NCBI GenBank assembly: GCA_017501465.1
Contig: JAFVWY010000009.1
Span: 179,092-243,091 of the forward strand
Length of the DNA stretch: 64,000 nucleotides
Direction: 5' to 3'
Origin: Bacilli bacterium
GTDB taxonomy: Bacteria; Bacillota_I; Bacilli_A; ML615J-28; CAG-313
Below, one piece after another: positions 62,313 through 64,000 of the stretch (positions are counted from its first letter, which is position 1; every line of letters begins with the position of its first letter). Under the pieces are notes generated by a model. That model saw only the letters and a list, made by a program, of their open reading frames with translations. It was not told where the DNA came from and did not search any database. A program made the translations under genes and the position numbers.

Positions 62313-64000
62313 ATGAAAATAAAAAAATATATTATTGAGAATAAAAAATATATGAATGAGTGGTTGTATGAAAAAAATGTAAATTTCGATCCGAATTTAT
62401 TGACTTATGGTAGCAATCAGAAAGTTTGGTGGAAATGTGAAAAAGGACATATTTGGGAAGATACAATTTCTCATAGAACTCGCGGAAGAAATTGTCCATA
62501 TTGTTCAAATCATCGATTATTAAAAGGTTTTAACGATTTTGAAACTATAGCTCCTCATTTAATACAGGAATGGAATTATGATAAAAATATTATTATGCCT
62601 TATGAGATTTTTCCGCATAGTAATAAAAAAGTATGGTGGAAGTGTGAAAAAGGACACGAGTGGGAAGATACACCTAATCATCGTGTTAGTAGAGATAATA
62701 ATTGTCCATATTGTTCAAATATTAAATTGCTTAAAGGATATAACGATTTAGCAACCATTAATCCTGAAATATCTGAAGAATGGAATTACCAGTTAAATGG
62801 AAATTTAAAACCCGATGAAGTTATTTTTTGTAGTAGTAGAAAAGTATGGTGGAAGTGTGAAGCAGGCCATACATGGGAAGCAATGATTAGAACTAGGAAT
62901 TTAGGTGCTAGATGTCCAATTTGTAAAAGGGAACTTCAAACTTCATATCCTGAGCAAACATTATATTTTTATATTAAAAAAATATTTCCAAATACAATTA
63001 ATAGATATAAAGAAAAAAAGTTTGAATTAGATGTATATATTCCTGATTTAAAATTAGGTATTGAATATGATGGTGCTCGTTATCATAATGAAAAAACTTA
63101 TTTCAAAGAGATAGAAAAGGATGAATATTATAGTAAAAAAAATATCAGAGTTATTAGAATAAAAGAGGATTTTAAAAAAGAAACTATTGATTCACAAAAC
63201 AATGTAATTTATTATTCACCTATTAGTAATTATAAAAATTTAGATGAATTAGTTAACTATTTATTTAATTATATAAATAGTCAATTTAAAATAAATATTA
63301 ATATTCCATACATAAATCATACAAAGGATAGTACTAAAATATATTCATTATATTTATCATATATAAAAGAAAATTCGATTATGAACGATTACAAGCTTTC
63401 GTCAGAATGGAATTATCAAAAGAATGGCAATTTGAATCCTTGGTATATTACAATAAATTCAGGAAAAAAGGTATGGTGGCAATGCGATAAAGGTCATGAA
63501 TGGCAAGCAGTTGTATCTAGTAGACATAAACATAGTTGTCCAGTCTGTTCTAATCAATTAGTTTTAAAAGGATTTAATGATTTACAATCAAAATATCCAA
63601 AATTGATTGAAGAATGGAACAAAACAAAAAATATTAATATAACTCCTGATATGATTGTGCCGGGTACAAATAAAAAAGTGTGGTGGATGTGTTCGAAAGG
63701 TCATGAATGGCAAGCAGCTGTTTCAAGTAGAATAAAAGGAATTGGGTGCCCTTATTGTACAAGACAAAAAGCAATTGTAGGAGAAAATGATCTGAAAACA
63801 TTAAAACCAATGCTAGTATCTGAATGGGATTATGAACAAAACGGAAATTTGTTACCAGAATTTGTAACTATAGGATCAGGAAGAAAAGTATGGTGGAAAT
63901 GTTCTAAAGGACATACATGGCAAGCAATAATAAAAAATAGAGTTGCAGGAATGGGTTGTCCTATATGTTATTCAAAAGAAAAAGGGAAATCACTTGAAAA
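62313..64000 (+). CDS. DUF4379-type zinc-ribbon repeat protein with internal PD-(D/E)XK nuclease-like domain (3' end outside window)
   Basis: The frame is open from the ATG at 62313 (GGAG 8 bp upstream) to the window end: 562 residues, incomplete. It has at least six ~70-residue units, each with 'VWW(K/Q/M)C..GH.W' and then 'CP.C' (near residues 37, 106, 176, 384, 455 and 527). These are the probable zinc-ribbon repeats of DUF4379. Between units 3 and 4 (about 208-290), 'YPEQTLYFYIKKIFP', 'KKFELDVYIPDLKLGIEYDG' and 'IRVIRIKED' match the Vsr/DUF559-like nuclease fold, with Glu, Asp and Glu in place. A DNA- or RNA-binding endonuclease, perhaps in defence, is inferred. Confidence 0.82.
   Translation, partial: MKIKKYIIENKKYMNEWLYEKNVNFDPNLLTYGSNQKVWWKCEKGHIWEDTISHRTRGRNCPYCSNHRLLKGFNDFETIAPHLIQEWNYDKNIIMPYEIFPHSNKKVWWKCEKGHEWEDTPNHRVSRDNNCPYCSNIKLLKGYNDLATINPEISEEWNYQLNGNLKPDEVIFCSSRKVWWKCEAGHTWEAMIRTRNLGARCPICKRELQTSYPEQTLYFYIKKIFPNTINRYKEKKFELDVYIPDLKLGIEYDGARYHNEKTYFKEIEKDEYYSKKNIRVIRIKEDFKKETIDSQNNVIYYSPISNYKNLDELVNYLFNYINSQFKININIPYINHTKDSTKIYSLYLSYIKENSIMNDYKLSSEWNYQKNGNLNPWYITINSGKKVWWQCDKGHEWQAVVSSRHKHSCPVCSNQLVLKGFNDLQSKYPKLIEEWNKTKNINITPDMIVPGTNKKVWWMCSKGHEWQAAVSSRIKGIGCPYCTRQKAIVGENDLKTLKPMLVSEWDYEQNGNLLPEFVTIGSGRKVWWKCSKGHTWQAIIKNRVAGMGCPICYSKEKGKSLE

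Noticed and set aside
1-64000. Mycoplasma-type code 4 (TGA = Trp), suggested by the AT-rich, Mollicutes-like sequence
   Set aside because: Conserved proteins (EF-G, PncB, TatD, PepC, UvrB and others) are complete with TGG as the only Trp codon, and I see no in-frame TGA inside them. TGA ends mnmA (followed by TAA), ispH (followed by TAA) and the gene at 49985. A PBP and gpr also speak against a mycoplasma.

Overview
The window looks like a chromosomal segment of a very AT-rich low-GC Gram-positive bacterium (Bacillota, probably an uncultured lineage near the root of the Mollicutes/Erysipelotrichia/RF39-type Bacilli). The signs are the rpsL-rpsG-fusA-tuf str operon, Bacillus-type genes (yhaM, recD2, walJ, comEA/comEC, holA, the spore protease gpr, pgsA-recA), strong AGGAGG ribosome binding sites, near-consensus sigma-A promoters with 17-bp spacers, and the lipoprotein-rich surface. 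A peptidoglycan synthase (PBP1A) and gpr argue against a wall-less mycoplasma. Tryptophan is TGG throughout the genes read, and TGA serves as a stop (mnmA, ispH, the gene ending at 49985), so the standard bacterial code 11 fits. The lineage assignment is inference.

Layout. 1-697 is the 3' end of a glutamyl-tRNA synthetase. 868-8387 is one surface/export operon: YwaF/TMEM164-type membrane protein, ABC ATPase, permease, and two Ig-like (BIG2) surface proteins. 8481-10183 holds the NAD salvage pair pncB-pncA. 10274-12790 holds a DUF2130 protein and two poorly known genes. 12874-17370 is the str operon with its own promoter and leader, then tuf with a separate promoter. 17435-19810 (+) is a membrane protein, tatD and an HtrA-like lipoprotein; facing it on the minus strand are PBP1A, pepC and a small gene. 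23665-28140 (+) is a CPBP-like membrane protein, ychF, cca and yhaM. 28174-38374 is mostly a minus-strand block: a small Cys-rich protein behind a possible structured RNA, recD2, then ribF, mnmA, uvrB, a membrane protein, rlmH and walJ. One IS3-family element splits this block between recD2 and ribF. A 29-residue YjcZ-like gene follows.

38791-44627 carries two very large, tandemly duplicated PrsA/SurA-like exported proteins. 44728-48328 is comEA-comEC-holA, with rpsT opposite. 48775-52122 is gpr with two small membrane proteins and a surface protein. 52270-58583 is pgsA-recA, ispH (minus), efp, a secreted NAGPA-type glycosidase and an aminotransferase.

The right end is the accessory part. 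Five tRNA genes (Leu, Asp, Arg, Pro, Gly, all with encoded CCA) end at 59072. Directly after tRNA-Gly starts a 245-bp sequence that recurs at 62051-62294. Each copy holds two terminator hairpins, kept by compensating base changes, then a block of tRNA T-arm-like fragments in antisense orientation, then a TGGAAA-17-TATAAT promoter that feeds a different cargo: first an XRE regulator plus AAA ATPase (DUF4143/nuclease-like tail), then a long protein made of DUF4379-type zinc-ribbon repeats around a Vsr/DUF559-like PD-(D/E)XK domain, which runs off the window. I read this as a tRNA-anchored accretion hotspot with modular, possibly defence-related cargo; it is the best candidate here for an undescribed system.
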